Origin: Salvator merianae
Lineage: Eukaryota; Chordata; Lepidosauria; Squamata; Teiidae
Direction: 5' to 3'
Assembly: GCA_003586115.2 (NCBI GenBank)
Contig: QVOM02000126.1
Location: 6,790,096-6,854,095 of the forward strand
DNA length: 64,000 nucleotides
Position numbers and translations under genes: made by a program. Below the pieces are notes generated by a model. The model saw nothing but the letters and a program-made list of their open reading frames with translations. It was not told the origin of the DNA and searched no databases. Positions 35,226-45,074 of this stretch are shown here, one piece after another (within the stretch, counting starts at the first letter, position 1; the number at the start of each line of letters is the position of its first letter).

Positions 35226-35346
35226 TGCTGCTTTGAGGCAGAATACAAAAGAAACTCTTAGGCATGCTGAGGTTCTCAAGCAACAATCATTTGAACTAGA
35301 CAAAACAGCAGACCTGCTAGAAAAGAAGAAAAATCATTTCAAACAG
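35226..35346 (+). CDS. SIX6OS1: SIX6OS1 coiled-coil exon 6
   Basis: The exon enters in phase 2 and reads AALRQNTKETLRHAEVLKQQ, then SFELDKTADLLEKKKNHFKQ. It aligns with the mammalian LR-ET---LKHA--L-KSS-EL coiled coil. It leaves in phase 0 at the donor GTAAAA. A competing acceptor four bases upstream (35221) would change the entry phase to 1. Confidence 0.9.
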
Positions 35347-35789
35347 GTAAAAGCTCCAGATTTTCCATATTATATTATAGTCTAATATACAGATTGATAT
35401 ACTTTGATATACAAATGGATAAAAGTATAATTCATTGTTTGTTTTGGCTGTCTCCCTCCCTTCTCCAAACTGTGGTGATTAAGTTTATGGAGCAAAGTTT
35501 AACACAGAGTGGATTCAAATGCCCATACAGACTGCTGTCAGGAAAAAAACAACATGAAAGTTTTACTGAGAGATGGAAAAGAAAACAGTTACAAAAATAG
35601 CATTGGCTTCTAAAAGGCCAAAATCACTCAGATTTCATCCCATTCCTGTTCACAACAAAGGTGATATGTCTCTGGCATTTCCCTCTGGAGAAACAAAGGA
35701 AATAGATTTGAATATGTATCAGCAGATGACGTAAGTAAGTTCACTGCAAGGCTACTGATGGGCAACTCTAGCTGGACATATAACACTCT

Positions 35790-36243
35790 GGTATTAAAGG
35801 AATAGTGCTGGTTGCCGATTTGCTGCTGAGTCCAATTCAGGCTTCAACTTTAACTTTTAAAGCCTCAAACAACTTGGATCTGAAATATTTAAAGGATATT
35901 TACAGAACTGCACATGAATTAAGATCTAAAGAGGCCCTCTTGACAGTGCTCCCACTGTCAAAACAAATGGACATTCAGGAGAGGACCTTCTTTCTGATAG
36001 CCTTCAGGCTGTGAAATGGCCTCCCTTCTGAGGTGCATCATGCAGTATCCCTTTATTCATTCAGGAGGCCTTTGGCTATGGAGGCATCTTTCCTTCTCTG
36101 CTGGATACTGCATAATTTTTCTCTGTGCTTCTCTGTTTTAATTCTGCTTTTATACATCTTAATCGTTGTAACCTCACTGAAACTTTGATCATTAAAACTT
36201 CCGTTTATGATCCTGGCTATAAGTGTATATTAAATAAATAAAT
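35790..36243 (+). mobile_element. L2-like LINE 3' end
   Basis: The + strand reads LTFKASNNLDLKYLKDIYRT, then LPLSKQMDIQERTFFLIAFR, and a VKWPPF-like end. This follows the L2 ORF2 C-terminal pattern FKAL...YL-DL...VP......G-RSF--AAP-LWN-LP. It finishes with a TAAATAAATAAATAAG tail at 36228-36244, typical of L2. Confidence 0.7.
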
Positions 36244-36254
36244 AAGAAACTTAA

Positions 36255-36680
36255 GGCACTTCTGCACTTTCCCCTCCACCCTGGAACAGAATGTTCTGGG
36301 ATAGGCAACCAGTCCCATGCTGGTACAGGTTACTGCTGGGACAGAACCCAGCCATCCGCATTCGGAATTTCCAGGAGGGCTCTTTTCAGTGCACACCGAT
36401 TTCCAGCATTACTTCTGTCAGTACTTTCTGGTCTGCCACCAAAAAGTGTCCCCAAAAACGGCCTCGCAAGAAATGCTGAAGGCTGTAAGTGAACATTCCT
36501 GTCCTTTGAGGACTGGACCCAGCCTTCGAAACTAGCAGCTGGTGCTGTGTCTGAACAGGGCTGTTCAAAATGCATATGACACGTAATACAGCTAGTCCAG
36601 CCCAGATAGTCTGCCTAGTAGTGCAGGTCAGTGTGGCATGGAATAGCCCGTGCCGTGTGTTAATGACATGATCCAGCAAT
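36255..36680. repeat. Possible family D element
   Basis: Starts GGCACTTCTGCACTTTCCC, similar to the shared MITE terminus; the right end was not resolved. Confidence 0.3.
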
Positions 36681-37900
36681 TTTAACTTGGTGCTGCTCCC
36701 TGTTTAAGAGTCTCTACCACAACAGAAACTGAGAGTTGGGGTAGGAAAAAAAGTGCTATCTAAAAAAGGAAGATTTTCCATGTTCATCTCATTTGAGCTG
36801 ACTTATCTTAAAGGCCTTAGGGGAATTTTGGATCTGATAGATGACAGCAGACCTATAGGTAGGGAAGAATGAAAATCTAACCGTAGACTGATGAGCAATT
36901 ATATGGAAGAGCAGAATAATTATCTTATAATCCTGTCAGTGGAGGGTCTTTGCTGTTGGCCAGCAATATTTCTTTCACTGCCTGAGCACTGAAGTCACTT
37001 ATTATTTGATACTGCAGAATCAGACAATGACTCAGGAACAGTCTGGATAGAGTTCTTTGCAATGCCAGATGTATGTGGAGACTTGGTGATTTGGCTAAGA
37101 TGGGTTTTACTTTTTTCTACAATTTCCTTTATCCTGCATGAGAAAAGAGGACATTTTTTGTTTGCTTAGAAGATTAATGGCTTTGGATGGTTTCTAGATA
37201 GTGGCTGAGTGAGTATTCACAATAGTGGTCAGTCATAATATGAGTCTCCACTCAATTATTTTATAGCTCCCTCTTGATATGATTTTGGTATCTTGTTACC
37301 CAACTTCTCTGAAAGCATAGTTTAGCAACCATAGTTTAGAGGAAGAACATGGAGGACAGAATGACTTTAAAACATGGAATATTTGCTTTCAAAAATAGTT
37401 GTTACTTCTACGGGTGACATACAATTCAATAGGGCAAAAAGGCTGCATTTATCTTACATAAATGAAAAAACCTCTGCTGTGGGAGCATGAACTTACCCTG
37501 AGGGGTAAACAGTACCTGGCCCCAAAAAGTCAATCTTACCTTCATCAAGAAGTAACCTCTTTCCAAATGACTCTTGTCCAAAGATAGGTAAGTTAATCTG
37601 AGGAAAGAAACCTCTTGTGACCATGATGGATCCATGTTTCATAGCCTGCTTTTGAATTTAATTGTAAACTTCTTTAAGATTTCCACAAAAAAGAAGCAGT
37701 GTAGAAATGTTTTAAATAAATTAATTAAATAGATTTTTTTTTTGTCTCAGAGATGTGCATGAACCCAAATTTTAGGGCATAGCACAAATAGAGCTGAGTC
37801 CCAGTATCACTAGACCAGCATGTGGTGCCTTGCCAAGGCAGCTAGCCAACTTGGGTGTGGCTTGCCCCTTATTTGGGGGGGGGGCGTGGTGCACCTTTTA
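36681..37900. other. Intron, no gene seen
   Basis: No conserved exon motif and no clear repeat family on either strand. Confidence 0.4.
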
Positions 37901-37929
37901 GGCCTGTCACAACCATAAAAGTGACACAG

Positions 37930-38265
37930 ATTAACTATAAAAGGCAGCTGCACCATTTACAGCTGGCTTGTGGTACTTTTACAGCTGTAAGGGCACTTTA
38001 TAGGGGCCATATAAGTGGCACAAAGCAGCCATAAAATACCACTGCACCTTTTATGACCACTATGTTATGGAGGCTGTAAATAACTGGAACTGCCACAGAA
38101 CTGGCATGAAATGTCTGTAAAAGGCCACTGTGCCTTTTATAGCTGCTACATGCCATTTTTATAACTGCAGTGATAACTTTGCAGTTTCTGTAAAACACTG
38201 TTGTTGACATAAAAGTGCTGTGATGTGACTGCAAAATGCCACCACTGCCTTTTAAGAGGCCTTGT
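37930..38265. repeat. Degenerate repeat of small TAAAAGGC...GCCTTTTA hairpins
   Basis: Four related units begin near 37936, 38024, 38116 and 38230. The clearest is TAAAAGGCCACTGTGCCTTTTA at 38118-38139, a stem of eight bases with a six-base loop. Spacing is uneven (about 85-115 bases). Confidence 0.5.
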
Positions 38266-38628
38266 CAGGCTGGCTTACTGAACCTGATGAGGTTCAGCCC
38301 ACCTTTGAGCCAAACCACAAATTCTAAGCCTGGGGCAAGCTGAGCAAACCTTCTGGGAGGTCTTGCACTCAACTCGAGAAGTCTTGCTGGTAGATCTGGA
38401 AGAGAGAATGCTGGCCAGACTGCACTCTTTCCAAGATGCCATGACCAGCAGCTGTAGAGTGGCACAGGCCCAAGAAGAGCTGGTAGGAGTTCATGGTTGA
38501 TGGGGGGGGGGGGCAATATGGTGGGATGGGGATGCACCACAAGAGAAGGGGGGATGGCAGGGCGTGATCTGGAGATGAGAGGACATGTTACAGAAATGGT
38601 GAGAGGCCAGGACATAATAAAGTTTACC

Positions 38629-38831
38629 GGCATACTAGGGCCATGGGGGACCCATACTGGTGGTGCATCCTGTTGTACTACACACCTTGTTGCACTGCTG
38701 AAATGTGTCCCCTGTGACTCTGAAGCTCACGTGAGCTTCAGGGCCTACATGGGGACTGGTCCAGAACAGATCGGGACCAGACCCTGCCTGTTCCAGATCC
38801 GGACCTGCACAGGTAAATGCAGAAAGGCTCA
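38629..38831. repeat. MITE-like element, family D
   Basis: Begins GGCATACTAGGGCCATGGGG and ends AAATGCAGAAAGGCTC. Internal hairpin GAAGCTCACGTGAGCTTC at 38721-38738 (perfect 18-base palindrome). Confidence 0.5.
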
Positions 38832-39187
38832 GAGTCTTCAGTGATGGCAGTAGCGGCTGAGAGCATCTCAGTCTATTGGCAATGAAGCATTAATCATTTT
38901 CAGCTGAAAAATCAATATTGTTTGTTTTAAGTCACTTAAAGAGCCCTTTAAGACTGACAAATAAATAAAGACAAGCAGATGGGGAAACCTTGCAGTTTCT
39001 TTGTTCTGTGCAAGGATGCTATGAAGATGAGATTGTCTTCCATACTACAGCAGTGTTCCAGGTTTGAAAGGGAGTATCAGAGCAGCTGTTTGCCCACAGA
39101 TTTCTTGTTAGACCTTTTATGATACACTATACTACATTATTTTAAATTGGATATTTGTAATTATTTCTTTCTGTTCTTTTCTGTTAG
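38832..39187. other. Intron, no gene seen
   Basis: Ordinary AT-rich DNA ending in the exon 7 acceptor. Confidence 0.4.
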
Positions 39188-39279
39188 CAACTTGAAAAGA
39201 TGGCAGAAGATGAAAATCATCCTGAAGTGGCAGAAGGAGAAAATGTCAAAAGTATTGGAACAAAAGGTTTTGATGAAAG
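39188..39279 (+). CDS. SIX6OS1: SIX6OS1 exon 7
   Basis: The acceptor is TTCTGTTAG and the donor G/GTGTAC. The phase 0 entry reads QLEKMAEDENHPEVAEGENV and ends GFDE, then an AG split codon. It is acidic and hydrophilic, matching position and length of the mammalian segment Q-I---NE...EEKN...ELKER. It leaves in phase 2. Confidence 0.85.
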
Positions 39280-39934
39280 GTGTACAAATTTATATTCCTT
39301 TTTAACCTGTTTAGTTCTTTGGGTCATTCTATAAAATATCCTGGGAGCTATAGCCTGGTAAATAGTAACAAGTATTTTCATGTATTTATTCCCTGTTTTC
39401 ACTGACAGTGTGAGAGTTCTGAGAAGAAAAAAACTCTCCACATATACTTAATATATAATTGGGTTTTTTTGTGTATTTTCATAAAGATAGAAAAATATCA
39501 TTTTAAAAGCATTATCTCTCATAAAATGTGTCAAACAAACTGAGGGTGAAATTTTAAGAAATCGATAGCAAAGCTCCCACTGTATATGACAGTAACAGAT
39601 TTACATATTTTGAGGTTTTCCACATTATCTTTCCACAATGAAGTTTATAATGTTTTATATATTACATATTAATTATATTTATATTTATTGTTTGTGTTTA
39701 TAATCCACCATTCTTCCTTAGGTCTCAGTTAATGCAAGGTGCTCTGAATCATTGCCATGGTGAGACTTAAACATGGTGGTTAAGGGGTTTTCAATTGAAG
39801 CAGAGATACCATACCTTCTCTGTGCCTTACGTTTTATTTCAGAAAGCTTCAATTTATCTCTGTTTCTTTTGGAAACCCACTTGTATTGCTTATTGCTTGC
39901 TTTGACTGGAACTTTTTTCTCTTTGTTCATTCAG
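39280..39934. other. Intron between exons 7 and 8, no repeat recognised
   Basis: AT-rich; ends in the exon 8 acceptor tract. Confidence 0.4.
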
Positions 39935-40059
39935 AGAGAATCATCATTTGGTAAATGAAAAACATCAGATTTATAAATCACTGCATCTCTCCAGTATTTC
40001 TGAGCAGTTAGCCCAAAATGTACCAACTCTTAACTCATTTTTTCAGCCCACTAACAAAG
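39935..40059 (+). CDS. SIX6OS1: SIX6OS1 exon 8
   Basis: The acceptor is TTTGTTCATTCAG and the donor G/GTATAG. The phase 2 entry gives RENHHLVNEKHQIYKSLHLS and ends SFFQPTNK. Using the AG two bases further on would hit a stop at once, so 39935 is the likely start. It leaves in phase 1, which does not match the phase 0 entry of the next recognised exon at 44952. Confidence 0.78.
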
Positions 40060-40210
40060 GTATAGTTTACATCTGTATTTAAACACTGAAGATTTTGTGG
40101 TGTATTTGGGGTAGGGGACTGTTTTAGGTGAGACCAGCAATGGCCCAAGGACTGGGTTCAAAGTGTGATAAGAGCTGGTGCAACAATTCAAAGCCTTCTT
40201 CTGCTCACCT

Positions 40211-40875
40211 GAACTAAGGGTGTGTTCAGATTAGTGATTTTTAAAACTGCCTGAATAAAAGAAGCAAATGATTCCTGGGTGCACAGAAAAAAGCCTTCCA
40301 TACACAGTTACATGTTTAATTGCTTCATAACTCACCCGTAGTACAGCCTCTTCATTTCAACAGACAAGGTACCAAGCCTGCAAAGGGTGCTGCTCACTGA
40401 TTGGCCATAGGGTATGAAATCCCACCTCTCTGCTGAAGCAATTTCCAAATCCTTAACTCCTTAACTGCCATTTTTTTTTGTTTGCAAAAGAAACGTTCTG
40501 AAAAAACTCAAGTCTCTCTCTCACTCTTCATTATTTTACAAAGTCCAGTGTGCTTTTTAAGTACAGAAGGCAGGATTGGAGTTATTTTTTTAGTTGCTTC
40601 CTTTAATCTTCAAAAGTTCCCAGTGCTGGCAAGAGCTCACTGGTGCCCCTCCCTCCTTGTCTGATTGTCCAATGGGTTTCTGCAAGGCTGTGATTGGTGG
40701 AGGCGCTCGCCACTCAGCTCTAAGGCGACCTGAGAGTTCTTTTCTACCGGCTGTTGAAGAGGCGAATATTTACAGACTTGGAGTATGGTGAATTTTCCTA
40801 TTTCCTGTGTGGCCCCCAGGGTCAAATTCACCCAGAAGGTGACTGAAATACCTAATCTGAACACACCCTTAGTTC
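40211..40875. mobile_element. Non-autonomous TIR element with possible TA target site
   Basis: The 24-base sequence GAACTAAGGGTGTGTTCAGATTAG splits here as 40211-40230 plus four bases, and is repeated perfectly inverted at 40852-40875. If the terminus is AGGGTGTG, a TA lies directly outside both ends, which fits a Tc1/mariner-like or similar transposase. The 665 bases have no transposase frame. Confidence 0.7.
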
Positions 40876-40906
40876 TTGTGTGGAATAGAGCCAGATGTGT
40901 TTCAGG

Positions 40907-41260
40907 CAGCGGCGTAGCTATATGTTCCGCCACCCGGGGCGGACCGAACGGCGACAGCTGAGCAGGACGCCCCGCCCTGCAGGACGCCCCGCCCTGCAGC
41001 TGCCTACTCCCGCTGCCGCCGTGATGATGGCCGCGCACGCGCACGCCAGCCGGCACGGTGAGCGAGCGAGCGAGCGGCGGGCGGGGCGAGCGAGCGAGCG
41101 GCGGGCGGGGCGAGCGAGCGGCGGACGTGCCGGTAAGCCGCCTAAAGGCAAACCGGACGCAGGGCGGGCGGGAGGGCCCAGGTCAAAGGCGGGCGCCGCC
41201 CCCAACAAGGCGCCGCCCGGTGCACACCGCCCCCCGCGCACCCCCCTTGCTACGCCAGTG
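40907..41260. mobile_element. GC-rich non-autonomous hAT element
   Basis: Ends CAGCGGCGTAGC and GCTACGCCAGTG are inverted repeats of hAT type. The flanks at 40899-40906 and 41261-41268 are both GTTTCAGG, a perfect 8 bp target duplication. The interior is extremely CpG-rich, with a 17-base unit (GCAGGACGCCCCGCCCT) twice at 40961-40995 and GAGCGAGCGGCGGGCGGGGC-type tandem units at 41060-41125. No transposase frame. A related shorter copy is at 47659. Confidence 0.9.
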
Positions 41261-41704
41261 GTTTCAGGTATTGGAATAAAGCCAGATGTGTTTCAGAAGG
41301 CTTTCAATCACCAACTCACTCTGCTGTGCCATGATTGTGGTTTGTGAGCTGATGTTAAGTGAGCAAAATATAATTGTTATTTTCAAATAATCATTTGTTA
41401 TATATGGGAGGAGATCTTTTCACAGCTGACATGGTTATTCCTTGTAGTGAGTTTTCCACTACGCAAAGGTAAAATATGGATGACAAAACTGTATACTTAA
41501 TTGAGTAACCAGATGAAAAATAGGAAATGACCGCTTTTAAGTGGTGTAGGGTCAGACAAGCAATACGTGATGAAATACATTTTCCTCTCAATACAAGGGT
41601 TGCCAAACTGTGGCTCTTTTCACGTTGTTCTTTGGTGACTATGTGGAAACATCCATGCGGTTTTCTTGGCAGATACAGGAGTGATTAGTTGTTAACTTTA
41701 CTTT

Positions 41705-41776
41705 TGGGAGAAGCCAGGAATCAAACCTGCAATCTTCTGTTTCCCAGGTAGTTCACTGTACCACTAAGCTACAGCC
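41705..41776 (-). mobile_element. tRNA-derived SINE head (fragment)
   Basis: On the - strand there is a pol III A box TAGCTTAGTGG (41761-41771) and a B box GGTTTGATTCC (41717-41727), with tRNA-like spacing. It resembles the common reptile SINE starting GGCTGTAGCTCAGTGG. It lacks a tRNA-like fold at the 3' side and is followed by no CCA, so it is a SINE rather than a tRNA gene. Confidence 0.65.
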
Positions 41777-41837
41777 AAAGCTAATACGTTGCCAAGCTAC
41801 AATTCCCACCAGGCCTTGACATTCTGACTGGGTTTTG

Positions 41838-41875
41838 TCAGTATATTTATTTATTTATTTATTTATTCATTCATT
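41838..41875 (+). repeat. (TTTA)n microsatellite
   Basis: About seven TATT/TTTA units, followed directly by a dispersed repeat. Confidence 0.85.
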
Positions 41876-42040
41876 TGCATTTTTATCCTGCCCTATACCC
41901 GAAGGTCTCAGGGCGGGTTACAACAATTAAAACAAAACAAAACTCATAAAAGGCATGCAATAAAACAGTAGCCTGAAAGTAGGGAGGGAAAGCTGTACCT
42001 TTAGGCAAAGGCAAGAGTAAATAGGTGCGTATTTACTCTC
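41876..42040 (-). repeat. Dispersed repeat with ATCCTGCC...GGGCGGGTTACAA block
   Basis: TTTTTATCCTGCCCTATACC and CTCAGGGCGGGTTACAACAA are shared with 46988-47035 (diverged). This is a common reptile LINE/SINE 3' end in reverse, next to its microsatellite tail; precise family unknown. Confidence 0.5.
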
Positions 42041-42152
42041 CCTATATAACTATTTTTGTTGAAGGAAGTGTGGTTTTGCAGTCATTGTGACCCTGCAGCC
42101 TTGATCTATGGGCTTCTGCTCGTGGCAATAGTAATCTATTTATTAAATCATT

Positions 42153-42672
42153 GGGCCTGTTTGCACTTGAAGCTAGTGAGCGTCAGGGACTCTCACTAGT
42201 CAAGTGCCCCTGCACTTTACGGAGGCCCTCATGATCAGCAGTAGACTCCAGCTGCTCCTGATCACTACTAGCTGTGGAGCACAAAATCGTTCTACACAGC
42301 TGTACTGAAAGCAGCTGGACTGCTTCCAGTACAGTGCGTTCACACCTGCTTCTGGGTGCAAATGCATAGCTGCATGCTGTGGTTGCACCTGCACAATCAC
42401 ATGTCTGTGCGATCATGCGGCGTGGCTGTGTCCATGCGTTCACGTTTGCGCAGCATTGCCAGTCACCATGGCAGTGGCCAGAAGCTTTCTAGCTGCTGTC
42501 ATGGTGTAGAATGCAAACAGGACTCCAGCATTCATGCTACGAATGCTGGTATCCTGCTGGCGTCCTGTCATAAAATGTCACAGTGTGGACGGTGTCCATG
42601 CTGCGAGACCTATTCCACTGTGGAATGTTCACTGGCAAACAGTCTACAGTGGAAAGTGCAAAAGGGCTTATA
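42153..42672 (+). mobile_element. MITE-like element, family B (fullest copy)
   Basis: Left GGGCCTGTTTGCACTTGAAG; right TGGAAAGTGCAAAAGGGCTT, forming imperfect inverted ends. The interior is a chain of hairpins, for example TATTCCACTGTGGAATGTTC at 42611. Copies lie at 8322 (+) and 43262 (-). Confidence 0.75.
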
Positions 42673-43261
42673 ATCTCTGGCAAACCTTTTTTTTAAAGAC
42701 AGTGTTACATGAAGAAAAAAAATTACATAATGACAGTCTACATTAGATACTCTGAAAAAGGTTAAAAAATAGCATAGAGCGGAGGTATTTTCATAAATAA
42801 AGACAGAAGACAGAAGGTTAACATACTTGGAATTGTCTTCACCAAAGGTGACATAGTTCAAGAGACTTTCTGCAATACGACTTTGCCTTGATATTTGTTT
42901 AGCCTATTTATTACTTTAAAAATTCCTGAAGTGGTTTACCAGGTAGCATATAAAATAAGGATACAATAATTAATACTTTATCAAAAAATAGTTCAAACAA
43001 CATTATTATATGGCCAGTTTCAAAACCTTCTGAAAACTATCTTGTTGGTCATAGTTGTTTGAATAAGACATGGAAAGATAAAAAGAAATGGAGAATGGAG
43101 AGAAGGAAGAACTATGTTTGGGAACTATTTATATTTGAAATGCTTAGGGATAAAAGGATAAGAATGGAAAGGAATTAGGTGAAGAAGGAAATGGAACAAA
43201 TATGAAGAAGATGGATAGCATATAATTAAGAGATAAAGCAGTAGAAAATGGAGATAATAAT
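42673..43261. other. Intron, no gene seen
   Basis: AT-rich and purine-rich (43070-43260). It lies between two oppositely oriented family B elements. Confidence 0.4.
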
Positions 43262-43760
43262 GGGTGCCTTTTCACACTTTCCACCTTAGAATGGGATAAT
43301 TATCCCATTGTAAGGTGGAATAGACCATGCAGTGCAGACACTCTCTGCACTGTGTGGCCAGAAACATTACCTGAAGCCGGCTTCGAATTCTGGTAGCTGT
43401 GCACGGTCCTTGCCATGGCAGCAGCTGGGAAGCATCTGGCCACTGCCATGGTGACTGGCAGGACACACTGGCGCAATCAGCTGATTGGGCTTGCATGATC
43501 AGCTGACTGAGCCTGTATGATGGGGTCTGATTGGGTCATCGCGCGGGCCCAATTGCCTGATTGTGCAGATACAACTGGGCGATTGCACAGGCAGATGCTG
43601 CACCACAGGTAGGTGTGAACGCACCTTACTAGGAGGTGAGTATCACTTCCTGGTAAGGTTGTGGAGCAGTAATTAGTACTCCACAGGTATCTGTGATCAG
43701 GAGGGGCTGTAGCCCACTCCCAGCCGCTTGGGCCTCCACAAGGTGCAGATGCACGTATAA
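43262..43760 (-). mobile_element. MITE-like element, family B (inverted copy)
   Basis: Starts GGGTGCCTTTTCACACTTTCC and ends CTCCACAAGGTGCAGATGCAC, the reverse complement of the ends at 42153. It lies about 590 bases from that copy in opposite orientation. Confidence 0.7.
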
Positions 43761-43881
43761 GTAACTTTTGCTATGTTCTGTGGGTTTGGTCCTTCATATG
43801 GATATGCACAGGAATACTTTGTTACAATGTTCCATTTACCAGTAGTTCTGCTTACAATTCTGTCTGGTTCCCTCTGTTTTA

Positions 43882-44112
43882 GGCTGTATCCAGACATTTT
43901 TAAAAATCAGCTCAAAATCAGCTTAAAGGTGGTAGCATATGGCAGGTATTGTTGCTATCCCACCTCAATCAACATTAAAGGCCAGAGGATACACTTTGGA
44001 AGTACAATTTTGGACTTTAAATGGGAACTAGAAGTGTGATGAGAACACTAGTGTGTGACAGCCTTTAAGCCACTTTTGAGTTGTCTTTTTTTTACTGCCT
44101 GTGGTTGGAGCC
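43882..44112. mobile_element. Palindromic MITE, family E, second copy
   Basis: Left GGCTGTATCCAGACATTTTT; right mirror CTGCCTGTGGTTGGAGCC. The centre ATACACTTTGGAAGTACAAT matches the 28519 copy. Confidence 0.7.
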
Positions 44113-44951
44113 TTAGTTGCCCTCTGCTCCATCAGTCTCAATAGTTATCAGCTGTGGCATAGTTACTGTAGAGCCACACTAGCTTTTTCTAGGGCCCTTG
44201 AAAACAGCAGAGAGCACTTTAGGAGCATGCAGGGCTGCATCAGTGCCATTCATCACTAAAGAGGTTGGTTTTCCATTACCGCAATGGACCATCCACCTTT
44301 TTAAAGAGTGTGAGTGTACCTATTAAGACATCACTGCTCACTGACTTAAAATAAGAGAGCCTGTGACTTGAGGATAGGACTGGAGGAGGAGAGTGTATGT
44401 TTATGTGGAGAGAAGACTCCTTTCTTCCTCTTAATCTCTGTCTGTGTCTGCTTGGAGCAGATTAGATAACTGGGGATGGCATGTAAAGAATCAGTAGTTT
44501 CCCCAGAGATGCTCTGTCTCAGGTTGCAGTTAGGGTTGACTGAATAGTTGCTAGTTGCCTTGTTTTCTCCTGGAGACCTCTGATAGTGCTTCTTTATTTC
44601 CTGGTTTGTGCTTGGTATGCACTGGGTATAAATTCTCTACACTCTGTGCCATTGTCTGCTTGCCTGTTTGCTTGGAAGGTAAGCTACTGCTGCTGCACTT
44701 TTCATTTAAAAAAAAAATTGTTTGCCTTATTGACTTGATCCACTATTATTATTGCAGTCTGTACTTTGGTTTGATTGGCTGCTGACCTTGGGGTTTATTA
44801 TTGTAGCCTGTGCATGTTTTTGATCTCTATCTGCTCAGTATGAGGTACTCATCTTGGTTTCTTTGCCAGAGGCCCAGCCTTCCACACAGATGATCTAGGA
44901 TACTAGTAACTACTGATTTGATGTTCAGTTTATAATTTTGTTTAACAACAG
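44113..44951. other. Intron before exon 9, no gene seen
   Basis: No motif recognised. A missing exon of length 2 mod 3 should lie somewhere between 40060 and here. Confidence 0.35.
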
Positions 44952-45074
44952 AACAAAACAATACAGGACTCATTATCTCTGAAATTAAATAATATAGGAT
45001 TGGAAGATAAAGAAGATTCTGCAAGACATTCAACACTGTGCAGTGTATATTTCAGCCGTGTAGAAAAGGAAAAG
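44952..45074 (+). CDS. SIX6OS1: SIX6OS1 exon 9 (probable)
   Basis: Only one of three frames is open across this stretch. It reads NKTIQDSLSLKLNNIGLEDK, then EDSARHSTLCSVYFSRVEKE, with donor G/GTATGC and acceptor TTAACAACAG. Composition fits the polar central part of the protein, but similarity to the mammalian sequence is weak. Length is 123 bases, phase 0 to 0. Because exon 8 leaves in phase 1, an unseen exon of length 2 mod 3 is needed between 40060 and 44951. Confidence 0.6.

Noticed and set aside
39935..39950. 16-base exon 8 using the GTAAAT donor at 39951
   Set aside because: It would repair the phase to exon 9 but discard a 36-codon stretch with good coding character and a mammalian counterpart.
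40895..41347. 150-codon arginine/alanine/proline-rich frame and CpG cluster taken as a gene or promoter
   Set aside because: It lies almost wholly inside a hAT element with perfect ends and target duplication; the frame comes from GC-rich tandem units.
41705..41776. tRNA gene on the - strand
   Set aside because: Only the pol III boxes are preserved; no cloverleaf and no closing stem.
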